Both the position numbers and the translations under genes were made by a program. From Sphagnum compactum (Eukaryota; Bryophyta; Sphagnopsida; Sphagnales), in assembly GCA_965153455.1 (NCBI GenBank), contig OZ234496.1, positions 10,005,863 through 10,069,862 of the forward strand: a stretch of DNA of 64,000 nt. The letters run 5' to 3'. This document shows, in pieces, positions 22,434-35,653 of the stretch. The stretch's first letter is position 1; every line of letters starts with the position of its first letter. The notes beneath the pieces are model-generated. The model worked only from the letters and a program-made list of their open reading frames with translations. It did not search any database and was not told the DNA's origin.

Positions 22434-23012
22434 TCAACAACCATGCTTTGTTAATGATGTGTGCGTAAACCTGTCCGTTGCATTTAGATATTCATATTGC
22501 ACTTTTACCTCTAGAATTGTAAAATTGTCATTGAATTCAATGGGCTCATTTGGGCTCTGTCCAACTGGTTTGAAATTTCCATTTCCATTTGCCATCAAAT
22601 TTCTCATGTGTGGTGGTTGGAATATGGGCTGCTTGTTAAAGAACTCATTAATCATCTTGTACAAGCTTCGCCCAAAGTTACAAAAAAGCCGTGCATTGTT
22701 TCTCTCTTGGATGTTCATGGCCTAGTAATCTTGATTTTGTCTAGTGCGCACCATGAAGTCAAATATCTTTTTGAAGTTCCTTGCAATCATACTCCATTTA
22801 TCCATGCATGCAAGACCATTCTTCACATGCACTGAACAACCTACATTCATGATTGTTGTTGATATTTTCCTCCACTTTGAGACTATTGTTTCAAACTTGT
22901 GTCAATAGTCCACTTCTGCCATCAATTCTACATGATATGGTTTCTTGGCTTGCACGAGAGTTAAGACTTCTACATGTTCCCAATTTGCTTGCTGAGGTTT
23001 CTTGGATTGCAT
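22434..23012 (-). pseudogene. PIF/Harbinger ORF1, Myb/SANT-like accessory protein, inactivated
   Basis: Reading down from the ATG at 23,012 the frame begins MQSKKPQQANWEHVEVLTLV. It continues through KFETIVSKWRKISTTI, MDKWSMIARNFKKIFDFM and NNARLFCNFGRSLYKMINEF. Spaced Trp residues and the 'K(W)...I...F' pattern resemble the Myb/SANT or trihelix-like ORF1 proteins that accompany PIF/Harbinger transposases. Two stops interrupt it (near 22,904 and 22,720), each where a Trp codon is expected. ORF1 of this superfamily helps the transposase reach the nucleus and bind DNA. Assignment rests on pattern and on the convergent transposase. Confidence 0.6.
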
Positions 23013-25235
23013 TCTTACTACAAAATTTGAGTTTTGGTTGACAACGTGTTTTACGTACCTTTAAAAAAAAAAAAAAAGTGGCTCAATTGGTAAATCTTCA
23101 ATGGGTTGTGATAGTGGGTGAGCTACAAAAAAATTTGATATATTATTAATCATTATATTATCCTCACATTGTAGTTGTTTGTGTTGTTTGTTCATGTGTA
23201 AAACAAACTTGGATTCAAGAATTGCATTATATAAGTTATTTTATAGTTTCTTGTAAACAAGGATGAATAAGAAATGCATATGCTCATGGTCCATTGAACT
23301 TGCTTGTGCATAATAGAATTGTATTCAAGAAATGCATATATTGACATTACACTTGTTTTGTTTTCTTTATTTGTGTGCAAAAGAGAAGAATCCACCAGAA
23401 TTGTAAATAAATTTCACATTGAACTTGTTTGTTTTGTTTAATTATGTGTAGATTATAATGATGAGTAAGAAATGCATCAAGATATTGCATTGGCCTTTTT
23501 TGTTTGTCATGTGCATAGTTCAGGAATTGAAGGAAAACTTACTTTCTTTTGAACAATCGACTTCTTCATAGTACTTGGATTGTGAATTGCAACTATCCAT
23601 GGTGAGAACTGAGCCGAAGTTTGTAGCAATGGACTTTGTTGTGATGGCCTTTGTTGCAGTCACATTAGAGATGGTGCAAAAAGCTTGCATCCTGGAGATG
23701 GTGAGCCATGAATCAAACAGGGTTCGTAGGAGACAATGTTAGTCGTAGAAATTTTTGGCAATTTTTTTGGAAACAACAAGGAACACATGAGAACATTGTG
23801 GAAACTTTTGGGAACTATTAGAACATTATTTTATCATGCGGAACTTGAGTGGTGTTACATGGACTAAGTTAAAGCACCCCTTTCTAGGGTGCTAACTAAC
23901 ATTTCCATTTTATTTTTTTTCAAATCAAAGATTTTAGAAGACTTTTTAGCACTAGCCTACCACCAAGATACCACCAACATCCATGTAAGATGTCATGTAG
24001 ATTTTGATGTTGGCTAACATTTATGATGTGATTCAATTAAAAAAACAAATTTCTTAACATTGACTTATGGGGGTGTTTACCACCAAGTGTGATTGCAGCT
24101 TTATTACTTTAGAAGCAACAAAAAAAAAAAAAACTTTGAGGTTGTTACCATGGTACCAATGTAGGTGTTGGTTCACCAAAGGCATAAATAATGGCCCTAC
24201 CCATTACAACAACAAGTGAAATCACCAACAATGAAAATAACACATGTTTCGTGAAGTTCTTTGTAAAAGAACACATATTGTACCCATACTAATGTTTGGC
24301 ACAAATTAATTCACAAAAATGTTTAGTAAAACACAGGAAAAAATCTATTGATATTTTTGAAATTGTTGAGAATTGAACTAACTCTCAATTTGTGAAAAAT
24401 GATTTACGGTTCCGACTATTGATTTGGGTTACTATTATAAATAGACAACAAAAGGTGTACTTTAGAATACTTGCTTTACCATATATATATATATATATAT
24501 ATATATATTACTGATGTTAATAAAAACTAAAATTAAAACTACCTAACCTCATTTAAAAAAATAAAATAAAATAAAATTCAACAAAGAAGTGTCAAACATG
24601 AGTTGGAGGTACTTATTAGTGAACATTCCTTAAAATGTGGGACCAAATGAAAACTACAAAGTTCAGTAGTCTGTAGTCCCCACCTTTACATGCAGAGCCA
24701 GTCAAGTTTGGCAGGTTCACATTAATGAAAGCGGTTTTTCCCCATCAATACTGGCACTTTCCAAACTGGCTACTCTACAGCAGTTGTTGCTCCTGAGCAG
24801 CCCATTTTTCTGCTGGCTATATATATATATATTTATATCTATATAGCCAAAATGCTCTATTAAAAATAACATGTGCTAAAAAAAAATCATGTGCTTTTTT
24901 GAGTTTTTCCATAGCCCATAGTTCAACCAAAAATTACGAAAATTTTTCACATTTATTTTACATGATTCAAGTAGGTAGCCCAGAAATATTAAAGGATTTT
25001 TAAGAAAATTATATTATCATGCTTATCTTGTAGCCCACCCTATTTGGCAAAATCTTTCTTGTGAATCATTTGCCATTTTGGCTATACCACAAAATTGCCA
25101 GAAAAAAACACTGCTCCTAAGGCAAGGTGAAAATTCAACATGTTTTCCAAAACAATTGACTTGAGAATTTATTTTGTTGCTAAGACGAGCGAGCATCCGA
25201 AGTGCCTGGTTGGTGGGCCCCAAGGTCTTTTAAAA
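23013..25235. other. Intergenic DNA with TA and A-run microsatellites
   Basis: An A run lies near 23,062 and a TA tract at 24,481-24,509. A small hairpin-like word pair, 'agcaccc' and 'gggtgct' (about 23,873-23,893), could mark an element end, but no partner was found. No gene is recognised. Confidence 0.5.
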
Positions 25236-25418
25236 GTGCCCACCTCCTCGGCATGTTCGGGAGGGGCAACTGTGAGGTTGGTAAGTGCCCGCCTCCTCGA
25301 CATGTTCAGGAGAGCAGAACATGAGAGCAGCAGCAAGCAGCAGCAGCCGCGCGTGGTTATACGATAACTAGTGCCCCGGCAGGCACCCCACCTCTTCGGT
25401 ATGCTCAGGAGAGCAGTG
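25236..25418. repeat. Three phased copies of a 20-bp imperfect palindrome
   Basis: CTCCTCGGCATGTTCGGGAG, CTCCTCGACATGTTCAGGAG and CTCTTCGGTATGCTCAGGAG each follow a CCC word; the CCC words are at 25239, 25288 and 25387. The gaps are 49 and 99 bp, close to one and two units of 49.5. The middle copy matches its own reverse complement at 16 of 20 positions. The local segment is much richer in GC than its surroundings. It may be part of an LTR or a fragment of a gene promoter; I cannot tell. Confidence 0.6.
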
Positions 25419-25489
25419 GTGTGCGTGTTTTGGGTGTCGGAGTTGAGTGTGAATCGAGCAAGTTTTAGAATACGACTTTGCAAAATACT

Positions 25490-28400
25490 TTTTTAAGTCG
25501 TGAATTCACAAGGAAATATTCCAAGCCAGTGTGCCTCCTTCCCAGTGTGTGTAGTGTGCAGATTGTGCTGCAAGTTCTGGCCGGCCGTAATGTATGTACA
25601 GCAATGAAGACCAGTGTACCCAATAACAAAATTTGTCGTTTTAGTACCCCACAACAAAATTTAAGTCACTTTATTAAGAACCAAAAAAATTGGGATTTCT
25701 TTTATTTTTCCCAAGAGTAAATTCAACTAATTTTGCTATTTTTTGGGGGATAAAAGTCACCAAATTTTTGTTTATGTCATAAAATTGAAAAAATAAAGCC
25801 TTCAGATTCAAGACCCTACCCACACGCCTGAAGAAAAAAAAAGAAAAAAAAAAAAAGACGAGCACAAGATTGTCTAAAGACCCATAATATTTACCCCCAT
25901 TCCGTCACCCACACATGTCTAGTAAAATGGGTCCTGGACTCATAAAGAGGTAAGCCTACGTAGTGTGAAACTCAGCCTAAACTTCTCCGAAAACTAAAAG
26001 TCATTGTCACTTTAGGTAGGTGGCACTAGGCTACTACTCATACCTTCCATTCAACCTCTTGGACTTGAATATTGAATTACAGTTCGGATCAGTGTATTTT
26101 TTTTTTCCCCCATTTTCTTCATATCGAAAATTTGGCGAAACTAAAAGGGGGAGAAAAATTAGTCGAACTTACACTAGAAATTTTTTTCAATTTTTTTCCC
26201 AATTTTATTAGTGGAAAAATAGCCGAATTTCGCCAGAAAAAAGAAAAAAAACACTGGTTTGGATGTGCAAATTTACTCTGAAGAAAAGCAGCCCCCACCA
26301 TATGGGCCTGTCTGACTTTTAGGGTTTTTTAAAACCCTAAGGAAATGTTAGATTTGAAATCCGAGACCTTCCTTGATTTAGTCTAAGCATGGGCTATTTA
26401 TAATATTTTAGAAATAATTTAAATGGATTTCAGGACCTTTTTTTTTAAACCATGGTACCAACTACTACCAACGTGGTGGGCTGCTGGTTATCCTTCCCCA
26501 TTTTCAGATTGCCATACATACTCGGGTTCTGGAATTTGTGGGCCTGCAAAGTGACAGACTAGGGGAATGATATTTGTTAGGTCCCACACCAAGGTTACCA
26601 CCCTAGGGAACTGGAACCCAACAAGGAAGCTGGTTACTGGTCACTTCTCATCCATCATCCATCCTTTGTGATGGTGCACTAGTGGGTGTTGGGTTTGATA
26701 CTTTTGGCTAATAGTTTATGCATAGTAGGTAAGAGCTTTTTTTTTAAGAAAAAAAACTACCTACCCAATCACATAGGTAGTACAAAAATCTCTTCTTACC
26801 TAACGTAGTAAGTCACCTATTTTCCAACCTATCTAATCAAAATATATAGCACTACTTACAAAATCGGTTACCAAGGTGAAGGGTTACTAGATATTAACTC
26901 ACTTGAGGTTTATCCACAACTGAGTCATGGTGCACTGCACTGGTTGGTGCTGGTTCACTCTGGCCCCTCCCGACATTTTGAGGAATGCACGAATGTAAAA
27001 GACACTAGGTGGTGGTGTTACTGTGAACTAACTTAAAATGATGGAACCGCCGTGCCATTCATAAATAAACCAAAGCACCCAGAAAAGGGGAAAAACAAGG
27101 AACAAAATGGAAGGACCCACCACACTCAAGAAGACAAAAGAATCACCTAAGAGGAGGGCTAATCCCAAAGAGAACATCAACTTCCTAAAAAAAACCCGCC
27201 CCCCCACCTCTTCTTGTTGCAAGAAGCATATCAAATAATGAAAGGGAAGGACCTCTTGAAAGGAGGCCTAGACCAGAAGAATCCTCACATACTGCAACAG
27301 CATGTTTCAAAATAGAAATTGTCAAAATAATGCACATTGTAACATCATCACTGACACCCTCTATTCATAAAATGTGTGTAAAACTGAGAGAAGAGGGGCT
27401 TTCAGTGCCCTTTGCTCCCCACGTGTTGTTGTTGACACATTGATCAAAAAACTCCTCCTCATTCGCCTTTTGGTGTTAAGATTGTGAGTTCATATTTTGA
27501 AAACTTAGTGAACATTTATTTCCCTATTTTTGACTGACATTTTGAAAGGAGGACCATTCACTTGGCTATCTCTGGGTTGGTTGCTGTGTGAACCCCATGT
27601 GAATCCATGGTTTGAGGATCCATTTTTTGAGAATTTCAATGAACATTTCTTATTTTAACTATTCTTGCTAGTTTGAACTTGCCAGAAGTGGCACCCCAGA
27701 GCCATTAGGTGATATGGGCGAGGATCAAGAGAAAAGTCTTTCAATTGAATTTGAAAGAGAATTAATTCTTCCTAATTCCTTCTAACTTTGGGTGTGAAGC
27801 TTGTGTTCCGAATTGTTGGGTTCCCAAGAGGGATTCCCTCTAAGACTTGAAAAAATTTCATACTTGTGGGTGGGTCCTCAACATATTTAGGTTGAAGCCT
27901 GAGGCATCGGGCTTTACCTTGCGCAAAGACCTGTGTCAATTTTTATTATTAAAAGAAAAAAAAAAAGAGTCCGGGATGGGTACTTGTCGTCAAGTATAAT
28001 GGGAAAAAAGTGGGTGTTTTGGAAAATGAAAAATGTTGTGGACAATTCTTGGCCTGTTTTTTTTAATTTGGCCTCCAACTCGTACACTACAAAAACCTCA
28101 TACGGGGAACGAGAGGTTGTTTACAAGCCTCTTTAGATTTTCAATGTTTTGTGGGCATGAACAAACACCTCCCTACCTCAACAATGGAGGTCAAAAGCCG
28201 AGTGAGAGTCTTGAAGCTAGAGTAGCAACCTTATTATTTGGGTCGAGAATTTTACCAAATCCTTGCCAAGGATGTGCTGATGAGAAACTCCATCAAGCTC
28301 TCTCTCTCAAGTTGTTGGATGAGAGGGTCATGAGAGCGGCCAGCATGGAAGAAACTAGGCATGCATGCACTAGGGTTTTGTTTTAGTCAAATTTGAAATT

Positions 28401-29551
28401 AAAAAATTAAAAAACATTATAAAAAAAATTCCAACAATTATTATTTGGGTGTTGAAAACGACAAAATTTGTTGAGCCATGCACGCACGTGGAAGCAAGCA
28501 ACACACATTTTAATGGTGTATCGAGATGTATGGATGGATAATCCGGGTCGGGTCAACCTTTTTGGTGCCATTCACCAAGGCACAGCACCACGGTTGGATA
28601 ATGAGCAAAAGAGATTTTTTTTTCTTGTGGGTCAGTGTCCTTCCTTTCCTACAAGAGGCGCGCGCGCTTGCTTGCTGAATCTTTTTTATGATGCAGCTTC
28701 TTCAAACAAGAGTTTAGTGTTCAGAGCATTCATTATTTCTATGCTAAAAAGGTGTTCTCGGAAGGCCCCCTAGCAGCATCATCTCCACCACGCTTCTAAA
28801 TTGAAATTTGCAAGTCAAGAAATGCATAGGTCACTTGTGTGGAAAAACGGTTATATATTGTACATGTACGGAGTTTTATTTATAAATTAAAATAAATATT
28901 GCATAGGTTCAGAGTTCTACAAATAATTAAAACAAATTAAATACTTGAAAAAAAAAAGGGTTTAGCTTGTTCACCTAAAGAACTTGAACCTTGCAGAATG
29001 GAGAGAATTACTATGTACCTCATTTGGGAGGGTTTAGGGTTTAAGGTTTAGTGTTCAAGGTATTATTACAATGGGGAATTTCACTATTCAAAAACACATG
29101 GCCTGCCTTCTTCATATTTTCTTGCGATACTTACCACTTCCTTGCAGGGGGGAATTTTTAAGAAATAATTTATTCTTGTAGGTCCTTTATGCTGACTAAT
29201 GCCCTTGGTTGGAGTGGGGCATTCCGGACGCAATCACCCCAAAGCTCAGGCAGGTGTTTACATTGGGAACACCCCGTTCCGAGGGCATTACCCTACATGT
29301 AATGTCCCTTAGCGAGCAGCATTCCTGGACGCAATTTGCTGGTACGCCTCTGCTTACTAGGAAGAGTGGCGGACCATCTTCGAGAGGATGATGTCGGATG
29401 GATGTTACCAAACATAATGTGTGCTTCGGCTAGCATAAATAAATTCACTCAAACAACAGATTTGTCCAAATATTTTTTTCTCCAGAAAGATAATAATAAG
29501 GGTACAGAAATTCGCCAAAATGAAAAAAGAGTTCAAAAAGAGGCAGTGTAA
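25490..29551. other. Intergenic DNA, no intact gene seen
   Basis: No conserved protein motif is visible. A segment ending near 27,970 finishes in 'ttattattaaaag' and an A-rich tail, as a retroposed LINE or SINE 3' end would, but the body is not recognised. Between 29,215 and 29,335 the word 'gcattcc(t)ggacgcaat' occurs twice about 100 bp apart. Confidence 0.45.
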
Positions 29552-29778
29552 TAATACCTTGGCAGCTTTGACACTGATTATTTTATTTACAGAAATATGG
29601 GAAATTTCCAAAAAAAAAACATTTTTTTTCAATCAGAAAAAAAAATGTGTGAAAAAGAAAAAGAGAATGTCTTGGAATATTGAAAATAATATTCAACTTT
29701 CTTGGACATGGAATCCTCCAAATTAATTAATTAATTAAATTGATAAACATGTGTTGAAGCTGCCCCCCAACTATGGTA
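29552..29778. mobile_element. Small MITE, copy A
   Basis: The left end reads 'taataccttggcagctttg'; the right end reads 'gtgttgaagctgcc...ctatggta'. As reverse complement the right end gives 'taccatag...ggcagcttcaac', so GGCAGCTT is shared. The interior is AT-rich. Copy B at 33,513-33,736 matches at both ends and in size (227 versus 224 bp). Fragments are also seen near 30,900, 31,266, 37,300 and 54,196. Superfamily is not assigned because no target duplication is clear. Confidence 0.6.
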
Positions 29779-29984
29779 ACCAAACCTGATTGAAAGTAAT
29801 CTCAAGCACTTAAAAAAAAAGTCTAGGCCCCACTGTACAGCATGTTTTGGATGAAAAAGAGGGAAATATTATGCCAATTCGCGGCTGTAAAAATGGCTTT
29901 GGGCAAGAAGCATATGTGCACAGGATGTTTTGACTAACAAAAGACACTGCACAATCTATAACATTTACTCAAAGGATTGGCCAG

Positions 29985-30145
29985 ATTGACTGATTGGTCC
30001 AGGTGGTTTGATATTAGTAATTTCTCACCTTTTATAACCATGGTTCAATGTTTATGAGTGGTGCAAGGGAAATAGTTTCAACTAGTCATCTTGATTGATT
30101 GGTCCAGGTGGTTTGCTATTAGTAATCTCTCACCTTTTACAATCC
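29985..30145 (+). repeat. 105-bp tandem duplication inside a MITE-like repeat
   Basis: 'gattggtccaggtggtttg' occurs at 29,992 and 30,097, each followed by 'tattagtaat' and 'tctcaccttt'. The same words occur once inside the intronic MITE at 5754-6122. The segment ends near 30,266 with 'ggagctgctctaa', which resembles that MITE's terminus. Confidence 0.6.
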
Positions 30146-32895
30146 TCCTGCGTCATGTTTATGAGTGGGACATGGGAAGAAATAGTAAGACAAAACCATC
30201 TCGATCGATCTGGGATTTATTCTTGGAGGCCCAAATACCGGGCATCATCGGAGGAGGAGCTGCTCTAAAGAGTGGACATGATATTTTATTTTTTTGGCCA
30301 TTGCCAGTGGGACCGACAAAAAACACTGTATGGAAGAAAAATGATTTTAACCATGTACAATAAAAAGAACCTGAAAAGCAGGTTGCAAGTCCCAACCTCC
30401 GGGAATGAATGAATGCGTACATAAGTAAGTATAATAAACAATTTGTGGGCCTTCTTGGGTTCCCCCTGACTTTGGCTAATGTGTACCGCAAGTTGCTGAC
30501 ATTTGTTACAACTCAATTGATGATGATAGTCAATTACCAAAAAGGTGAGGATGGAGGTCACCACCCATCCTCCTGTCCTTGCATTGTTGTTGTTGTTGTT
30601 TTATGTGGTTCTTCATAATCTCTCCCAAAGAAAGAACCCAATGTGAGCCACTCCATTGAGGGTGGCAAGGAAACTTAGAGCAACTTATCATCACTTGTAA
30701 ACATCAATTTGGATCAACTTCAGGCTTTGGATAGTGTGAAACTGAGTTGTGGACATGTAAATATGTGTACGATACTACCATATTTCCTTGGCCAGTTCAA
30801 TACATGTTTGTCAAACAATTAATTCATTTTTAAGGATTCCATTTTGACGCATGATATATCCTCAAAATATTCCATCAGATTATTATTTTTTTCTTCAGAA
30901 AAATATTTCTTAAATTATTTTTTTGAAAAATTCAACATTTCTGAAAATAATATAATTAATGTTGAACTAGCCCCGGGTACTATTGTAGTTTGTCCCCGAA
31001 AATCAATCACCTCTTGTTAGCCTAGGCCAAAAATTGCAACCAACATATTGGGGGGTGGGGGATGGAATTTTTGGGAATTTTGTGTTTCTTTTTGTTCCGA
31101 TTGTGTCCCATACAATTCCATCATGTTCTCACCAAGTTCCGAATGATCATTTATTATGTTATCAATTGTTTCCCCATGTTCCCAATGTGTTCCTAATAGC
31201 ACCACACTTTATCCCATCTCAGTTGCCCAACATTCTCCTCTTGTAGCCTACATTGTAATAGCTTGGTAGCTTCAACACATGGTTGTCAAATTATGAATAA
31301 CTTTTGAAAAATTTAAAGAAATCTTCCAATATGAAAGATTTTCCATATATGGAACCATTGGAACATGGATTGTATGAAGTTTTCCTTTTTGCCCACACAA
31401 CTAACTAAGCGCTTCAAGGAGGGGGCAACTCCAAAGGGGTTATATTGTTTGATGGTTTGGCAATGAGAGTGGTAGCCCCAATTCTCAAGCCCAAGGAGAA
31501 TATAACTCCTCATTGTGACTTGCCCTTCCTCCACATAACATATCATCCTAACCTAATATGAATATGCATTTGGAAGGTGCCTCATGGTAAGAGGAAAATT
31601 ATGTTTGTGAGGTACTTCAAAATAAAAAACAAAACTTAAGTTGGTCTTTTATGTGTAGGGTAAAGCTTTAGATTGGTAGCATTCACAAAAATAAGGGGCT
31701 TAGGACTTGAGATGAGGGCATAGCCAAATGTGCCATGCATTTTGGGTATGTCACTCACTTGTGGACTTTTACCCATCATAATTCATGAAACAAACATTGA
31801 ACTTAAATATATGTGGATTACAATGTGTAGGGGGTTGGGGGGCGGGGGGAGGGGAGGGTTCATAGCTCATACATTTACTCTTTCAAGAGAGGGAGGGATC
31901 TTTCACCTACGCATAGGCATAATTTTCCTCCCACTCTTAAAGAGTAGGCATAAGATCCTTTCTCTTTTGTGCAACGGATATCCATGTGTAAGGTAAAGTC
32001 CCAAGGTGAGGGCTTAGGATGAGGTTAGCCAAATCAAGCCCTGAATTTGGGAATGTCTCTCCCGTGTGAGACTTTGCTCATTGTTAAACATGAGGTGAAT
32101 GTTATATGCCCTTATATAACATATGTAGATTATGAGGCATAGGATGGGGAGGGTTCTTTTGCTTACTCTATACGAATGAGAGGTCTCCTTATTAGGGTTA
32201 GTTCCATCCCACTCTTAAGGAGTAGACCTAAAAAATTGCTCCTCTTTTGTAAGACGGATTATCAAAGAAATAAGGTGCCCTCCAAAGGCACTAGAAAATT
32301 CTATTTATGTGCTCATAAGTTGCTACACTTACTACCTTTATTAGTGATGTATGTGTTGCCACCTTGTTGTAGTTAAATCGACTCTTAATAACTCACATAT
32401 GGTACAACATGTTGGCATTGCCCTATGAGACCACCCATGCTTTTTTTTAAGGGGGTTTTTGTTGGTAGCAAAAGTGGGCAAAAGTCGTCATCCATGGAAA
32501 AATGTAGAAACAGTGACCATCATCCCTAGGAAGATTTAGCCAAATCTGGCTACACGCTAAAACATGAAGTCCAAATCTTTAATCATTGTTTTATATTTTT
32601 GGCTACACACGCACACACACAAAACCAAATATAGAAGAAATCTGGCTATTCAGTTGAATTTCTCAGTTTTGGCAATTGAAAACATCCCAAAATCACACTT
32701 AATTTTTCAAACCTTTTTGAATTTTGAATTTTGAATTTTGAATTTCTCCAACAAAAAGGGCTGGAGACCAGACCACCCTGCCTTCGACATTCAGCAAGTT
32801 GGTGTCAATAAGTCAATTATTATTGCTATGCGTATTTTCCCTTCTGGCTCTCTTCGATGTCTTTCAGAGTCTTTTCTTTTCTGTCACCCGGAATG

Positions 32896-32918
32896 GACTA
32901 GACTAGACTAGACTAGAC
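32896..32918. repeat. GACTA pentanucleotide microsatellite
   Basis: Four full GACTA units and a partial fifth. Confidence 0.9.
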
Positions 32919-33512
32919 GAGTGCCTCAGAAAGGAAGGCCCATCATCACACACACACACATGTGGTCAAATGTGGTGGGTGATTTTCTACCCACCAATTT
33001 TACAAGTTGGAATGGCCATTTTTGTGTGGCATATCTATACCAACCAACCAACCAACCCACCAAAGGGACCAAAGGGGTCGGTTGGAAGAAGAAGAAAGCT
33101 TAAAGGGAAGCAAGCAATCGAATATATATAGTGTGGGCAAAAGCAAAGCACAAAGAGTAAAGTCGGCTCCTTTTAGAACATGAACATGGCTGGTAGGTTA
33201 GGGTGAAAGACTTTATATATATATATGCATCAGATTGTTAACTCTCTGGGCCTCACTTCACTTGACTCCAAATGAGCCTTTGTGTTTGGGTGTGACTTGT
33301 GTTAACATGAGATGTAAGATCATGGATTGATGGAGTTCAACACATTTCTTTCTTCAACAATAAATTTGAATAACATAATTTTTTTCATCCATCTTGATAA
33401 GCATTCAACTTAGGTTTTTGCATGTTTGATGTAGCCAATGAAGTGTTTTTTTTTTTTTTTTTTTGTGTTGCATTGTCCCCAACCTACTCCCTTAGACAAA
33501 CACATATGGTAA

Positions 33513-33736
33513 TAATACCTTGGTGGCTTTAATTTGGCATAAATTATATTATTTTTAGAAATGCTGAAAATCTCCCCCCAAAAAATGCTTTTCTTTTAAA
33601 GGAGCAAATTTTTGTGAAGGAAAATAAAAAATCTTTTGAAAAAATCTTCACGAATATTTTGTTTTGAAAATGAAATCTTCAAAGTTTAATTAATTATTAA
33701 GTAGACATGTGCTGAAACTGCCCCTGTACTATGGTA
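33513..33736. mobile_element. Small MITE, copy B
   Basis: It starts 'taataccttggtggcttta' and ends 'gtgctgaaactgcc...ctatggta', matching copy A at 29,552-29,778 in ends, length and AT-rich interior. A 19-base T run (33,446-33,464) lies just upstream. Confidence 0.6.
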
Positions 33737-35653
33737 GTGGGGTTGGGTCCCTTGGTCCCTAATTGTATTTTGAAATTCCCCTTCCTGCAAGAAAAAGAAA
33801 GAAAGCCTTAAAAGGAGTGGGGTCACTCCGTTTGCACTTGAAATGCACAAATCCCACAATTTGTGCATGTTGCATTCGGAAGCAATTTGCATTGGTGTTC
33901 CATTATATTTTAACCCATGAATAGGACTTCTATTACTTGATTACACACACCTTTAAAATTCATTAATAGTCAATAATAGGACAATAGGAATGATGCACAA
34001 CATGCAATTGAGGAGACCGCAACCAAAAGCAACAACTATTTTCTTGTCCAATTTGAGATTTGGGTCATTTTCTTCAAACACACCTTGTGCCAAGAGAGGC
34101 CTTAGGATGCCCCAAATGCGTGGGAATTTGAGCTTCTTTAGACTTGGTAGAGAGGATTGGACTCCATTTGCACATTGTGACTATAATAATTTGTACTTTG
34201 CACATGGCAAATGTTTCAACATCGCATGTGACATTGAACTAATGGAAAGTTGGAAGGTACATATAAATTGTGTTGTGGTCTACTCAATTGGCATTGAACA
34301 CTATTCAAAACAATGAAGTCAAACATGTAAAAGCATGGACATCAATTATACTCAAATTGGTTCCACCACAAATAACAACTACATAATGTTCATCTCTTGC
34401 AATAAAGATTTGAAAATTTTGGATGTTTGTGTAGTATATTTGAACTTTTGATTATTAAAAAATGGAATTAAAAAAAAGAAAAGGCAAGTAATGTGTTTAT
34501 GTCTTTTGGATTAAGGTCATAATCTTGTAAATTTGAGTAGTAAAATTGTCTTCATCCAAATTCCAACGGATCATTGACAAAACCTTCTACAATGGTAAAT
34601 TGGATTGGTGTTGACAACAATGGACAATGATGAAACATTAGAAGCAATTGAACAATTGCTAAATGTTTCACGAATTGTGATGTCTAAACAACGGATTGTA
34701 ACTTATTGTCAATAATCATTTTCCACCATGTAGATCATGCATTTATTTGCTCCAAATTTTACGAAAACGAAAGATTGTGTGGTAGACAAGGTTGCAATTG
34801 AACTCAAATGGATGCATCCCTATAAATAATGGAAGAACTCTCGTGACCCAAAAAAAAGGATTGGAATGGAATGAACAAAGGAAGTACTCTTGTGTTTGAG
34901 GCCATTATCAAGATGAAGCAATTCCTACGGCATAGAGAAAGGCTCTCTCTAGCACCCCAACTTTGAATCACTATCACAATTTTCTAACCTAGAAGATGAA
35001 TCCCATTTTTTAGTATGAAAACTCATTTAAAAGCTAGTAACCTCAGTCTGAAATATGCATATATATGTGTGTGTGTGTGTGTGAACACAAAGTCATGTTA
35101 AATTTGGGTTCCATGATTTAAAGTTCAAACTTCTCACATTCATTGATATAAAACATGTGTAATAAATGTGAGACAAAACATAATGGCTACAATTGGGGTA
35201 GGGTAATTTGTTTTTTGTTTGGTTAAATGTGATTTTTTCATGTGCCACTTAGTGTGGCAAAAGACCAAAATTTGGCACCTTTTACAAATAATCTGAAAGG
35301 AGTGAGGCCCCCTTGGCATCCATCACTTGAACAGAATAGCTGACTTACTATACTACTAGTTAGAATATAAATAATAGTAATGTGTTGTTTTATGTGGCTT
35401 GGTGTTAATATGGGAAGGGAGACATTCCCGTTGCCCCTAATTAAATATAGTCCTAAATTTAGGGGAATTGTTTCAGGGGGAAATGGGATTGGAGCCATGT
35501 GAGTGAAAATAGCAGTTCTTAGTCAGGGTTCAATAAATGCCAAGTTTGGGGGAATTTGGCTTATTCACCTTGGGATTAAGAGTTTTGGCAACTTCTTTAA
35601 TAATTTTGAATCTACCCTTGGTATCATCATCACATTAGTAATTCCACCTTTCA
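33737..35653. other. Intergenic DNA, no gene seen
   Basis: AT-rich with a GT microsatellite at about 35,067-35,083. An open frame of 108 codons at 33,990-34,316 has no recognised motif and I do not call it a gene. Confidence 0.5.

Larger units (their letters stand above)
29779..33512. other. Intergenic DNA, no gene seen
   Basis: Apart from the duplication at 29,985-30,145, it contains an inverted copy (31,098-31,215) of the repeat at 1119-1510, a fragment of the small MITE near 31,266, and a repeat of 'ttttgaa' near 32,715-32,745. Around 31,850-32,250 a segment with 'cttaaagagtaggcataaga' recurs with variation about 295 bp later. No protein motif is recognised. Confidence 0.45.

Noticed and set aside
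33990-34316. Plus-strand frame of 108 codons
   Set aside because: There is no recognised motif, no coding-like composition compared with the real exons, and no neighbouring exon.
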